Of a stretch of 64,000 bases of DNA, positions 53,597 through 62,396 are shown piece by piece. Source of the stretch: Agromyces sp. LHK192. GTDB lineage: Bacteria; Actinomycetota; Actinomycetes; Actinomycetales; Microbacteriaceae. Made by a program: the position numbers and the translations under genes. A model generated the notes under the pieces. It did not search any database. It saw only the letters and a list, made by a program, of their open reading frames with translations, and was not told the DNA's origin. Numbering within the stretch: position 1 is the first letter of the stretch; every line of letters begins with the position of its first letter. Where the stretch lies: positions 2,604,001-2,668,000 of the forward strand of contig NZ_CP034753.1 in assembly GCF_004006235.1 (NCBI RefSeq). Reading direction: 5' to 3'.

Positions 53597-54628
53597 ATGG
53601 ACCAGCACCCCGACCCCGTCGTGCCGGCCGCCGCGAAGCCCGCGACGATCTACGACGTCGCCAGCGCCGCCGGAGTCTCGCACCAGACCGTCAGCCGGTT
53701 CCTCAAGGGCTTCGAGGGCATCCGCCCCGAAACGCGCCGACGGGTCGAACGAGCACTCGACGAACTCGGCTATCGCCCCAACCTCACCGCCCGCAGCCTC
53801 AAGTCGGGGCGCTCGCACCGCATCGGGGCGCTGACGCACGAGGTCTCGCACGTCGGCCCCAGCCGCATCGCGCAGGGTGCCTCCGCAGCGGCCCGCGAGG
53901 CCGGATACGTGCTCGACCTCGTCTCCCTGGACGTGCACGACACCAGGTCGATCGAGGAGTCGCTCGACCTGCTGATCCAGCACGACCTCGCCGGCGTCCT
54001 GGCCCTCTCCTCGACCGACGAGATGACCCGCGCCTTCCAGGCGACGAGGTTCCGCGTCCCGGCGCTCATCGCCGTGTCGTCGGAGCACGACGGCGACCGC
54101 ACCGACCCCGCCGCGGTGCACCTCCACGAACTCGTCGACCACCTCGCCGCCCTCGGGCACCGGCGGTTCGTGCACGTCGCAGGCCCGGACGCGTGGCCTG
54201 CCGCCAGGTGGCGCGCACGTGCCTACGAGCAGGCCGTCGCCTCCCACGGCCTCGTCTCCCGCGGCGTGCTCACGGGCGACTGGTCCGCACGCTCAGGGCA
54301 CGACGCCGTGATGCGCCTCGACCGACTTCCCGATGCGACCGCGTGGATCGCCGCGAACGACCAGACCGCCCTCGGCGTCATGCTCGCGCTCAAGGAACGC
54401 GGCGTGCGCGTACCGGACGAGGTCAGCGTCGTCGGAATCGACGACATCGGCGACGCCGCGTACTTCGACCCGCCGCTCACGACGCTCCACCTCGAGTTCG
54501 AGGAGCAGGGGCGCGCCTCGGTGCTCGAACTCATCGATGCGATCGAGGGCCGCGACGACGCGCGGCCGCCGATCAGGGCGCCGCACCTCGTGGTCCGGCG
54601 GTCGTCCGGGCCGGCACCGGCTGCATGA
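53597..54628 (+). CDS. LacI-family transcriptional regulator of the galactoside operon
   Basis: A 343-residue regulator. The helix-turn-helix and hinge are TIYDVASAAGVSHQTVSRFL (about residues 18-37) and YRPNLTARSLKSGRS, and the sugar-binding core ends with VSVVGIDDIGDAAYFDPPLT and GRASVLELIDAI. It is divergent from the GH42/ABC operon, and the only two LacI-type palindromes I see in the window lie between them, so it is the likely repressor, relieved by a galactoside. GAGGAG lies 7-8 bases before the ATG at 53597, and a TACCGT element about 35 bases upstream may be its -10. Confidence 0.93.
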   Translation: MDQHPDPVVPAAAKPATIYDVASAAGVSHQTVSRFLKGFEGIRPETRRRVERALDELGYRPNLTARSLKSGRSHRIGALTHEVSHVGPSRIAQGASAAAREAGYVLDLVSLDVHDTRSIEESLDLLIQHDLAGVLALSSTDEMTRAFQATRFRVPALIAVSSEHDGDRTDPAAVHLHELVDHLAALGHRRFVHVAGPDAWPAARWRARAYEQAVASHGLVSRGVLTGDWSARSGHDAVMRLDRLPDATAWIAANDQTALGVMLALKERGVRVPDEVSVVGIDDIGDAAYFDPPLTTLHLEFEEQGRASVLELIDAIEGRDDARPPIRAPHLVVRRSSGPAPAA

Positions 54629-54685
54629 TCGGCCACGCCGTCATCGCCCGGCACGGCGACGACGCGGACCCGTTCCGCGATCCGC

Positions 54686-55087
54686 TCAGGTCGCCTCGGC
54701 GTCGAACGGCGCCGCTTCGCCGGCACCGAGCGGCTCGCCGAGGGCTTCGCGCTTGCGCTTGCGTTGCAGGTAGGCCGAGTTCTCGTTGACGGAAGCCCGC
54801 GCGACGGCGGGACGCTCGGGCTCGGCCAACGGGTCGGCGTCGCTCAGGGCCTCGCGGATGATGCGCCGCGGGTCGTACTGGCGCGGATCGAGCTTCTGCC
54901 AGTCGACGTCGTCGAAGTCGGGACCCATCTCCTCGCGCATCCGGTCCTTCGCACCGTTCGCGAAGTCGCGCACCCCGCGGACGAACTGGCCGAGCTTGGC
55001 CGCGTAATGCGGCAGCCGCTCGGGCCCGAGCAGGAAGACGGCGATCACCCCGATGAGGAGGAGTTTCTCGAACGTCAGACCGAACAC
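54686..55087 (-). CDS. tatB: Sec-independent protein translocase subunit TatB
   Basis: A 133-residue TatB, a part of the twin-arginine export receptor with TatC. One N-terminal membrane helix (FEKLLLIGVIAVFLLGP) is followed by the hinge GPERLP, an amphipathic helix (HYAAKLGQFVRGVRDFANGA) and a charged, variable tail (LQRKRKREALGEP). Its length is closer to TatB than TatA. The GTG at 55087 gives the family-typical MFGLTFEKLL and lies exactly 6 bases after a TATCCT box. tatC is not adjacent. It converges with the LacI gene. Confidence 0.92.
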   Translation of the reverse strand: MFGLTFEKLLLIGVIAVFLLGPERLPHYAAKLGQFVRGVRDFANGAKDRMREEMGPDFDDVDWQKLDPRQYDPRRIIREALSDADPLAEPERPAVARASVNENSAYLQRKRKREALGEPLGAGEAAPFDAEAT

Positions 55088-55093
55088 CACTAC

Positions 55094-55099
55094 AGGATA
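55094..55099 (-). promoter_or_regulatory. -10 box TATCCT, putative leaderless promoter of tatB
   Basis: TATCCT ends 6 bases before the GTG at 55087. Confidence 0.5.
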
Positions 55100-55168
55100 G
55101 ACGGCGGCGAGGCGTCTGCTCGACGTCTGTCCGCGCATCTAGGCTGGGGAGCTGAGCATGGCAGGGAG

Positions 55169-55807
55169 ATGAGCGTGTCCGAACACGACCTGAACTGGAA
55201 GTACGTCGACGAATCGGTCGTCGAGCACGACGTCATCGCCCGCGCGCGCCAGCAGTCCCTCGAGCTCGGCGTCGATCCGATCTCGCCGGCGATGGGCGCA
55301 CAGCTCGCCGTCATCGCCGCCGCGTCGCGCGCCGAGTCGATCATCGAGATCGGCACCGGCATCGGCGTCTCGGGATTGTGGCTGCTCCAGGCGGCGCCGA
55401 CCGCGCTGCTCACCTCGATCGACACCGAGACGGAGTACCAGCAGCACGCGCGCCAGCACTTCGCCGACGCGGGAGTCGCCGCGGCGCGCATCCGACTCAT
55501 CACGGGTCGAGCGAGCGAGGTGCTGCCCAGAATGAACGAGGCGAGCTACGACCTCGTGTTCATCGACGCGGATGCCCCGAACGTCATCGAGTACGTCGAG
55601 CACGGCCTGCGGCTCGCCAAGGAGAAGGGCAGCGTCATCGTCGCCCGCTCGCTCTGGAAGGGCCGCGTCGCCGACCCCGCACGGCGCGACGACGCCGCGG
55701 TCGCGTTCCGGGCGCTCGTCGGCGAGCTGGCGTCATCGTCGGCCGTCGTGACCGCGACGTCACCGGCCGGCGACGGCCTGCTGCAGATCGTCAAGCTCGG
55801 CGCGTAG
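55169..55807 (+). CDS. O-methyltransferase family protein
   Basis: A 212-residue SAM-dependent O-methyltransferase of the caffeoyl-CoA/catechol type. Motifs are IIEIGTGIGVSGLWLLQAAP (SAM loop), LLTSIDTETEYQQHARQHF and YDLVFIDADAPNVIEYVEHG (metal-binding Asp pair). The substrate is unknown; mycobacterial relatives (Rv1220c) also lie next to tatB. GCAGGGAG precedes the ATG at 55169 very closely; GTG 55175 (VSEHD) with AGGGAG at 7 bases is a good alternative start. It is divergent from tatB. Confidence 0.87.
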   Translation: MSVSEHDLNWKYVDESVVEHDVIARARQQSLELGVDPISPAMGAQLAVIAAASRAESIIEIGTGIGVSGLWLLQAAPTALLTSIDTETEYQQHARQHFADAGVAAARIRLITGRASEVLPRMNEASYDLVFIDADAPNVIEYVEHGLRLAKEKGSVIVARSLWKGRVADPARRDDAAVAFRALVGELASSSAVVTATSPAGDGLLQIVKLGA

Positions 55808-55828
55808 CGCAGGGGTCCGCCGAGCCGG

Positions 55829-55870
55829 CCTGCACGCGAACCGACCAGTCCTGCACGCGAACCGATCAGT
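55829..55870. repeat. Tandem duplication of a 21-bp unit
   Basis: Two adjacent copies of CCTGCACGCGAACCGACCAG plus T, differing at one base (C/T), lie directly after the O-methyltransferase stop. Confidence 0.9.
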
Positions 55871-55878
55871 GCAGAGGC

Positions 55879-55937
55879 CGGCGCCCGAGTCCCCGCTCCG
55901 CGGCTCGCGCCGACGGCACTGGATCACTCGGGCGCCG
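55879..55937. terminator. 12-bp inverted repeat between convergent genes
   Basis: CGGCGCCCGAGT (55879-55890) and its exact complement (55926-55937) flank 35 bases, between the ends of the O-methyltransferase and DUF3117 genes. The long loop is unusual for a terminator, so the function is uncertain. Confidence 0.4.
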
Positions 55938-55945
55938 AATCCGCG

Positions 55946-56119
55946 TCAGGCGGGGTTCACGACGCCGCCGAGGACGTCGTAGAGTTCCTTGGCCTCAGCG
56001 TCGTTCACCGAGACGACGAGTCGACCCCCACCCTCGAGCGGCACGCGCACGATGATGAGTCGCCCCTCCTTCACAGCCTCCATAGGCCCGTCTCCGGTGC
56101 GTGGCTTCATGGCCGCCAT
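55946..56119 (-). CDS. DUF3117 family protein
   Basis: A 57-residue protein of the highly conserved actinobacterial DUF3117 family. It begins AAMKPRTGDGPMEAVKEGR and ends DVLGGVVNPA, both diagnostic. Function is unknown. The ATG at 56119 has AGGGG 7 bases upstream, and a GATAAT -10-like box lies further upstream. In mycobacteria its relative lies near the same O-methyltransferase region. An internal ATG three codons in is a less likely start. Confidence 0.9.
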   Translation of the reverse strand: MAAMKPRTGDGPMEAVKEGRLIIVRVPLEGGGRLVVSVNDAEAKELYDVLGGVVNPA

Positions 56120-56214
56120 TGAGCTACCCCTTTCGTGGCTGAATCTCCATTATCCCCCGGAAACCCGGAGGCTGGGAAATCGCTGCATCGGTTTGTGGAG
56201 AGCGCTCGCCCGGA

Positions 56215-57564
56215 TCAGGGCGGCGTCCAGTCGCGGCCGTCGATGACCCAGCAGATCCAGAGCCATCCGACCTGCAGCGCGAGGAACACCACGACGATGC
56301 TCCAGCGGTACCAGCGGGCGCGGGGCACCGCGAGCGCGCCGACCAGCGGGAACATCGGGGCGAGCAGGCGGAACGTGCTCGACTGCGGGAAGAACACCGC
56401 GAACAGGTACAGCCCGTAGCTCGCGAGCCAGAGCCTGATGTCGGTGCCGAGGCGTCGCACCGCGGGTAGGAAGAGCACGAGTGCGAACGCGACCGCGAGA
56501 GCGATGACGGCGACCGCGCTGCCGATCGGGCCGACGGCGCCGCCGATCCACCACTGCGCACCCTCGAACCATGCGGTGAACGGGACCAGCTCGCCATAGC
56601 CGATGTACGCCGCCCGCCAGGCGAGTTCGGTGTCGAAGTACGCGGCCGGGTCGCCGGTGGCGATCCACGCGATCACGGGCCAGGCGAGGCCCATGATCGC
56701 CGTGAAGACCGCGACCAGCGCGACGACGACCCGATCGCGGACCGGGAACGGGTCGGTCCTCCGGGTCGCGAACCGCACGATCCAGTGCAGGCCCAGCGTG
56801 AGCGCGAACGCCAGCGTGCCCGGCCGGGTGAACGCCCAGACGGCGACGACCGGCACGAGCCATCCGTACCGCCGGTCGACGAGGAGCAGGAGCGCGATCG
56901 CGATCCCGAGGAAGCCGAGCGACTCGGCGTACCCGAACTGCAGGATCGGCGACACCGGCGCGACGCAGAACAGCACCACCGCGAACATCGCCCGGTCCGG
57001 CTCGAGGAAGCGGCTCATCAACCGGTGCAGCACGAGCGCCGCCCCGAGTCCGGCCGCGGTCGCGATCAGGACCGTCGCGACCTCCGTCTGCACGCCGAAG
57101 GTCGTCATGGCTCGGATGAGCGCCGGGAACACCGGCAGGAACGCCCACTGGTTCTCGCCCACGTGCCCGGAGTCGCCGACCGGCAGCTCCGACGGGTACC
57201 AGCCGAACGCGATCAGCGCGTACCAGCGCGCGTCCCAGAGGTTCGAGTACTCGAACAGGCCCGGTCGGGCGTCCGTCCAGGCGTTCGGGGCCTGCGCGGC
57301 CGCGAACTGGAGCAGGATCACCGTGGTGACCACCCGGGATGCCGCGTAGATCAACGCCACCCGTCCCCACCACGGGATCAGCCGCCAGCGGACGCGCGGC
57401 GACCACCGATGGGCACGGAACGGATCGGCCTCGCGGCGGGCCTCGGCCTCGGCCTCGACGAGGGACTGGGCCTCGGGGAGGGATCGGGCCTCGGGGACGG
57501 CGCGCGCGTCGGTGAGGGAGCCGTCCTCCGCGTGCGACCCGTCCTCGGCCGTCACCCCCGTCAC
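56215..57564 (-). CDS. PIG-V-like membrane mannosyltransferase
   Basis: A 449-residue polytopic protein with about ten helices. The early loop after the first helix, YSNLWDARWYALIAFGWYPS, carries the acidic D-A-R-W-Y motif typical of GT-C/PIG-V-like glycosyltransferases, and FAVVLFCVAPVSPILQFGYA and ESLGFLGIAIALLLLVDRRY follow. Such enzymes use polyprenyl-phosphate mannose outside the membrane. The acceptor is unknown. The N-terminal 50 residues are acidic and repetitive (TAEDGSHAEDGSL, then PEARSLPEAQSLVEAEAEAR). The ATG at 57564 overlaps the dapE stop by 4 bp, so it is co-translated with dapE. Confidence 0.8.
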   Translation of the reverse strand: MTGVTAEDGSHAEDGSLTDARAVPEARSLPEAQSLVEAEAEARREADPFRAHRWSPRVRWRLIPWWGRVALIYAASRVVTTVILLQFAAAQAPNAWTDARPGLFEYSNLWDARWYALIAFGWYPSELPVGDSGHVGENQWAFLPVFPALIRAMTTFGVQTEVATVLIATAAGLGAALVLHRLMSRFLEPDRAMFAVVLFCVAPVSPILQFGYAESLGFLGIAIALLLLVDRRYGWLVPVVAVWAFTRPGTLAFALTLGLHWIVRFATRRTDPFPVRDRVVVALVAVFTAIMGLAWPVIAWIATGDPAAYFDTELAWRAAYIGYGELVPFTAWFEGAQWWIGGAVGPIGSAVAVIALAVAFALVLFLPAVRRLGTDIRLWLASYGLYLFAVFFPQSSTFRLLAPMFPLVGALAVPRARWYRWSIVVVFLALQVGWLWICWVIDGRDWTPP

Positions 57565-58655
57565 GCCCCGCCGGACAGCCAGGCGCGCAGCGCGCGCTCC
57601 CCGTCGACGATCTGCGACACGAGCACCCGCTCGTCGTCGGCGTGGGCCTTGATGGGATCGCCGGGGCCGAAGTTGACCGCAGGCACGCCGAGCTCGCTGA
57701 ACCGGGCGACGTCGGTCCAGCCGTACTTCGCGTGCGGCACCGCGCCGACGGCGGCGACGAACTCCTGCGCGATCGCCGCGTCCAGACCCGGACGAGCGCC
57801 CGGCGCGGCATCCACGACCTCGACCTCGAACTCGGCGAACAGGTCGCGCACGATCCGCGACGCCTCCTCGACCGACCGACTCGGCGCGAACCGGTAGTTC
57901 ACGGTCAGCACCGCCTCGTCGGGCACGACGTTGCCCGCGACGCCTCCGGCGACGTGCACGGCGCTGAGCCCTTCGCGGTACTCGAGCCCGTCGACCGCGA
58001 TCGTCTCGGCCTCGAACGCCGCCAGGCGGTCCAGCGCGGGCCCGAGGGCGTGGATGGCGTTCACGCCCATCCAGCTGCGCGCCGTGTGCGCACGCACTCC
58101 GCGGGTGCGGATCTCGGCGCGCAGCGTCCCGTTGCAGCCGCCCTCGACCTGCCCGTTCGAGGGCTCCCCGACGATGGCGAAGTCCGCCTCGAACAGGTCG
58201 GGCCGGTTTCGCGCGAGCCGGCCGAGCCCGTTGAGCGCCGCGGCGACCTCCTCGTTGTCGTACCAGAGCCAGGTGAGGTCGTGCTCGGGCTCGGTCAGCT
58301 CCAGCGCGAGCTTCAACTGCACGGCCACCGCCGACTTCATGTCGACGGTGCCGCGCCCCACGAGGTACCGCTCGCCGTCGACGTCCTCGTACCGGGTCGG
58401 CACGTTGCCGTTGATCGGCACGGTGTCGAGGTGACCGGCGATCGCGACGCGACGCGGGCGACCGAGGTTCGTGCGGGCGACGACCGCGTCGCCGTCCCGG
58501 ATGAGTTCCAGGTGGCCGGCATCCGACAGCGCGGCGACGATCGCGTCGGCCAACGCGCGCTCGTCACCCGACTCGCTCGCGATGTCGCAGACCGCCTGCG
58601 CGATCGAGACGACGTCGGCGGACAGGTCGAGCACGGGCGCGGGGGTGGTCACCAT
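57561..58655 (-). CDS. dapE: Succinyl-diaminopimelate desuccinylase
   Basis: A 364-residue M20 metallohydrolase that removes succinate from N-succinyl-LL-diaminopimelate in the lysine and cell-wall pathway. Zinc ligands are seen in [39 protein letters not shown] (catalytic Glu pair), [18 protein letters not shown] and [16 protein letters not shown]. The dimerisation part contains [18 protein letters not shown]. The length is normal. The ATG at 58655 follows TAGACT by 6 bases. It is divergent from dapD, with 56 bp between start codons. Confidence 0.96.
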   Translation of the reverse strand: MVTTPAPVLDLSADVVSIAQAVCDIASESGDERALADAIVAALSDAGHLELIRDGDAVVARTNLGRPRRVAIAGHLDTVPINGNVPTRYEDVDGERYLVGRGTVDMKSAVAVQLKLALELTEPEHDLTWLWYDNEEVAAALNGLGRLARNRPDLFEADFAIVGEPSNGQVEGGCNGTLRAEIRTRGVRAHTARSWMGVNAIHALGPALDRLAAFEAETIAVDGLEYREGLSAVHVAGGVAGNVVPDEAVLTVNYRFAPSRSVEEASRIVRDLFAEFEVEVVDAAPGARPGLDAAIAQEFVAAVGAVPHAKYGWTDVARFSELGVPAVNFGPGDPIKAHADDERVLVSQIVDGERALRAWLSGGA

Positions 58656-58661
58656 GTCGCC

Positions 58662-58667
58662 AGTCTA
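58662..58667 (-). promoter_or_regulatory. -10 box TAGACT, putative leaderless promoter of dapE
   Basis: TAGACT ends 6 bases before the ATG at 58655. Confidence 0.55.
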
Positions 58668-58699
58668 CGGATGCCCCGGCGCCCGCCCGCGGGCTTCGT

Positions 58700-58705
58700 T
58701 ACGCT
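58700..58705 (+). promoter_or_regulatory. -10 box TACGCT, putative leaderless promoter of dapD
   Basis: TACGCT ends 6 bases before the ATG at 58712. It faces away from the dapE promoter, with the two -10 boxes 32 bp apart. Confidence 0.55.
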
Positions 58706-58711
58706 GGTTGC

Positions 58712-59674
58712 ATGCCCTCGAACGACGACGCCATCGCCCCTGCCCGCCTCGCCTGGGGCGCGGGCCTCGCCACCGTCGCCGACGACGGCACCGTGCTCGA
58801 CACGTGGTTCCCGGCGCCCGCGCTCGGCGCGCGTCCGGCCGACGCGGCCGCCCTGGCACCCGAGCACGCCGCGCTCGCGGGTCGCGACGAACGTCGCGCC
58901 GTCACCGTGGAGGCGGTCGTCGTCGAGATCGACCTCGACGCGGCGCCGGCGGGCACCGCCGACGCGTACCTGCGCCTGCACGTGCTCTCGCACCTGCTCG
59001 CCCGGCCCAACACCGTGAACCTCGACGGGATCTTCGCGCACCTCCCCAACGTCGCCTGGACCAATGCCGGCCCGGTGCACCCCGACGACGTCGCCCGCCT
59101 GCGCCCGGCACTCAGCCGAGCCGGCATCCAGGTCGTGGGCCTCGACAAGTTCCCGCGCCTCACCGACTACGTCACGCCCGACCGCGTGCGCATCGCCGAC
59201 GCCTCGCGCGTGCGCCTCGGCGCGCACCTCGCACCCGGAACGACGGTCATGCACGAGGGCTTTGTGAACTTCAACGCCGGCACGCTCGGCGCCTCGATGG
59301 TCGAGGGCCGCATCTCGCAGGGCGTCGTCGTCGGCGACGGCTCCGACGTGGGCGGCGGCGCATCCATCATGGGCACGCTGTCCGGCGGCGGCACGCAGCG
59401 CGTCGAGATCGGCGAGCGGGCCCTGCTGGGCGCGAACTCCGGCATCGGCATCTCGATCGGCGACGACTCGATCGTCGAGGCCGGGCTCTACGTCACCGCC
59501 GGAACGAAGGTCGCGGTCGTCGGCGGAGCCGGCGAGGCCGCCCGCACGGTGAAGGCGGTCGAGCTCTCCGGCGTTCCGAACCTGCTGTTCCGCCGCAACT
59601 CGCTCAACGGCCGGGTCGAGGTGCTCGAGCGGTCGGGTTCGGGCATCGTGCTGAACGCCGCACTCCACGCCTGA
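58712..59674 (+). CDS. dapD: 2,3,4,5-Tetrahydropyridine-2,6-dicarboxylate N-succinyltransferase
   Basis: A 320-residue actinobacterial-type DapD, which transfers succinate from succinyl-CoA to tetrahydrodipicolinate. The N-terminal domain contains [20 protein letters not shown], and the left-handed beta-helix contains [40 protein letters not shown] and [20 protein letters not shown]. The C-terminus ([20 protein letters not shown]) closes the active site of the trimer. The ATG at 58712 follows TACGCT by 6 bases. Confidence 0.96.
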   Translation: MPSNDDAIAPARLAWGAGLATVADDGTVLDTWFPAPALGARPADAAALAPEHAALAGRDERRAVTVEAVVVEIDLDAAPAGTADAYLRLHVLSHLLARPNTVNLDGIFAHLPNVAWTNAGPVHPDDVARLRPALSRAGIQVVGLDKFPRLTDYVTPDRVRIADASRVRLGAHLAPGTTVMHEGFVNFNAGTLGASMVEGRISQGVVVGDGSDVGGGASIMGTLSGGGTQRVEIGERALLGANSGIGISIGDDSIVEAGLYVTAGTKVAVVGGAGEAARTVKAVELSGVPNLLFRRNSLNGRVEVLERSGSGIVLNAALHA

Positions 59675-59780
59675 TCCCCGCCGGAGCCCCCGAGTCCTGC
59701 GACGGGGCGCCGCTCCGCTACAGTGATCTCCTCAGGCCGCCGACGGGGGCCTGTCGTCTTGCGACGCACGAGGGAGTGAC

Positions 59781-62357
59781 GTGGGCACCGACCAACCGAG
59801 GACCGGCCGTCATCGATGGGTGACGTTCCTGGTCGGACTGCTCGTCGCCGTGCTCGTGATCGGCGTCGCCGCAGCCGGATTCGGCTGGTGGACGGTCAAC
59901 CGGTCGTTCCCCACCACGAGCGGCCAGCTCGAGGTCGCCGGCCTGAGCGACTCGGTCCGCGTCACGCGCGACGCGAACGGCATCCCGACGATCGTCGCCG
60001 AGAACGACCACGACCTGTTCCTCGCGCAGGGCTTCGTGCACGCGCAGGACCGCTTCTGGGAGATGGACTTCCGCAGGCACGTGACGGCGGGCCGGCTCGC
60101 CGAGCTCTTCGGTGACTCGCAGGTCGGGACGGACGCGTTCATCCGCACCCTGGACTGGCACGGGGTCGCCGAAGCCGAGTACGCCGCGCTCGACGAGACG
60201 ACGCGTGGCTACTACGACGCCTACGCCGAGGGCGTGAACGCCTACCTCGCGCAACGTCAGGGCGCCGACCTGTCGCTCGAGTACGGCGTGCTCGCGCTGC
60301 AGAACCCCGGGTACTCCCCCGAACCGTGGCACGCCGTCGACTCCGTCGCATGGTTGAAGGCGATGGCGTGGGACCTCCGCTCGAACCTCGAGGACGAGAT
60401 CGACCGCGCGCTGCTCGCCACGGCGCTGCCCCCCGAGGAGGTCGCGCGCCTCCACCCGGGCTACGCGTTCGACCGCATGCCGACGATCATGGGCGGCATG
60501 CCCGCCGGCGCGGCGCCGACGGCGGCACCGGCCGGTGCAGCGGATCCCGGCGACGACGCAGAACGATCGGATGCCTCGGCCTACGCCGCCGCCGCCGCGA
60601 ACCTCCGCGCCACCCTCGACGGCATCCCCGAACTCATCGGGCCGGCCGGCAACGAGATCGGCTCGAACTCGTGGGTCGTGTCGGGCGCGCTGACCGACAC
60701 GGGTGCACCGCTCCTGGCGAACGACCCGCACCTCGGCGCGACCATGCCGTCGGTGTGGACGCAGCAGGGTCTCTCGTGCAGCACGGTCGACGAGGACTGC
60801 GGGTTCGACGTCGCCGGCTACACCTTCGCCGGGCTCCCCGGGGTCATCATCGGCCACAACCAGCGCATCGCGTGGGGCTTCACCAACCTGGGCCCCGACG
60901 TCGCCGATCTCTACCTCGAGCGGATCGAGGGCGACACCTACGAGCTCGACGGCACGATGCAGCCGCTCACGCTGCGCGAGGAGGTCATCGAGGTCGCGGG
61001 CGGCGAACCCCGCACCATCACCGTCAGGTCGACCGCGCGCGGACCGATCGTGACCGACATCGAGCCGGCGTTCACCGAGATCGCCGCCGACTATCCCGCC
61101 GCGGCCGGGGTCGAGGGGGCTGCGGTCGAGGGCGCCGACCTCCAACTCTCGCTGCAGTGGACGGCCCTGACACCCGGTACGACGGCGGCTGCGATCTTCA
61201 CCCTGGACCGCGCCCAGACCTGGGAGGAGTTCCGCCTCGCTGCATCGCAGTTCGACGTTCCCGCGCAGAACCTCGTCTACGCCGACGTCGACGGGAACAT
61301 CGGCTACCAGGCGCCCGGAAGCATCCCGATCCGAGCCGCGGGCGACGGCACCGTGCCGCTTCCCGGCTGGACGAACGCCAACGGCTGGACCGGAACGGTG
61401 CCCTTCGAGGCGCTTCCGAGCGAGTTCAACCCGGCGCGCGGGTACATCGTGACCGCGAACAACGCCGTCAGCGGCACCGGTCCGTTCCTCACGGCCGACT
61501 GGGACCTCGGATACCGGGCCCAGGCCATCGAACGACGCATCCAGGCGCTCCTCTCCGCGGGCGAGCCGATCACGGCAGCCGATCTCGCCGACATCCAACT
61601 CGACACCGCGGACGCGAACGCCGAGGCGTTCCTCCCGATCATCGCCGAACTCGCGCTCGACGGCGACGCCGCGCAGGGGCAGTCGCTGCTCGCCGACTGG
61701 GACGGGCGCGCCGACCTCGACAGCGCCGAGGCCGCGTACTTCGCGGTGTTCTGGCGGAACCTGCTCGCCGGCATGTTCGGCGGCCTCCCCGAGGCCACAC
61801 GCCCGGCCGGCGGCGACCGCTGGTACTCCGTCGTCGGCACCCTCCTCGGCGAGCCCGACTCGCCGTGGTGGGCCGACCCCGGCTCCGGGGCATCCGGACG
61901 CGACGCCGTCATCGGAGCCGCACTCGATGCCGCGTGGGCGGAGTCGGCCGAACGCATGGGCGACGACCCCGGCCGTTGGCGATGGGGTCGACTGCACACG
62001 CTCACGTTGACGAACCAGAGCTTCGGCGAGTCGGGGATCGCCCCGATCGAATGGCTGTTCAACCGCGGCCCCTACCCGTTGCCGGGCGGATCGTCGATCG
62101 CGAACGCGAACGGCTGGGACGCCAGCGAGGGCTACGAGGTGCACTGGGTGCCGTCGATGCGCATGGTCGTCGACCTGGCCGACTTCGACCGGTCCCGGTG
62201 GATCAACCTGACCGGCGCCTCGGGCCACGCGTTCCACCCGAACTACGCCGACCAGACCCCGCTGTGGCAGGACGGCGAGCTGCTCGCCTGGCCGTTCACG
62301 CGCGACGCCGTCGAGGCGGCCGCCGCCGCGACGCTCGTGCTCCGCCCAGCCGGCTGA
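59781..62357 (+). CDS. Penicillin acylase family (Ntn) hydrolase, membrane-anchored
   Basis: An 858-residue Ntn-hydrolase precursor. An uncleaved-looking N-terminal helix (WVTFLVGLLVAVLVIGVAAA, residues 13-32) exports it. The alpha-chain part contains DSVRVTRDANGIPTIVAEND and FLAQGFVHAQDRFWEMDFRR. Self-cleavage is expected before S295 in NEIGSNSWVVSG, which becomes the catalytic beta-chain N-terminus. A spacer rich in Ala/Pro/Asp (about 245-275) precedes it. The C-terminus has GSSIANANGWDASEGYEVHW, then VPSMRMVVDLADFDRSRWIN. Members cleave penicillins, acyl-homoserine lactones or other amides, and the substrate here is unknown. GTG 59781 has GAGGGAG 4-5 bases upstream. Confidence 0.92.
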   Translation: MGTDQPRTGRHRWVTFLVGLLVAVLVIGVAAAGFGWWTVNRSFPTTSGQLEVAGLSDSVRVTRDANGIPTIVAENDHDLFLAQGFVHAQDRFWEMDFRRHVTAGRLAELFGDSQVGTDAFIRTLDWHGVAEAEYAALDETTRGYYDAYAEGVNAYLAQRQGADLSLEYGVLALQNPGYSPEPWHAVDSVAWLKAMAWDLRSNLEDEIDRALLATALPPEEVARLHPGYAFDRMPTIMGGMPAGAAPTAAPAGAADPGDDAERSDASAYAAAAANLRATLDGIPELIGPAGNEIGSNSWVVSGALTDTGAPLLANDPHLGATMPSVWTQQGLSCSTVDEDCGFDVAGYTFAGLPGVIIGHNQRIAWGFTNLGPDVADLYLERIEGDTYELDGTMQPLTLREEVIEVAGGEPRTITVRSTARGPIVTDIEPAFTEIAADYPAAAGVEGAAVEGADLQLSLQWTALTPGTTAAAIFTLDRAQTWEEFRLAASQFDVPAQNLVYADVDGNIGYQAPGSIPIRAAGDGTVPLPGWTNANGWTGTVPFEALPSEFNPARGYIVTANNAVSGTGPFLTADWDLGYRAQAIERRIQALLSAGEPITAADLADIQLDTADANAEAFLPIIAELALDGDAAQGQSLLADWDGRADLDSAEAAYFAVFWRNLLAGMFGGLPEATRPAGGDRWYSVVGTLLGEPDSPWWADPGSGASGRDAVIGAALDAAWAESAERMGDDPGRWRWGRLHTLTLTNQSFGESGIAPIEWLFNRGPYPLPGGSSIANANGWDASEGYEVHWVPSMRMVVDLADFDRSRWINLTGASGHAFHPNYADQTPLWQDGELLAWPFTRDAVEAAAAATLVLRPAG

Positions 62358-62358
62358 G

Positions 62359-62383
62359 CGCCCCGGGACTCAGGCCCGGGGCG
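62359..62383. terminator. Bidirectional hairpin between acylase and citrate synthase genes
   Basis: A perfect 9-bp stem (CGCCCCGGG and complement) with a 7-base loop lies between two convergent stop codons. Confidence 0.75.
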
Positions 62384-62396
62384 GCGCCCGCCCGGA

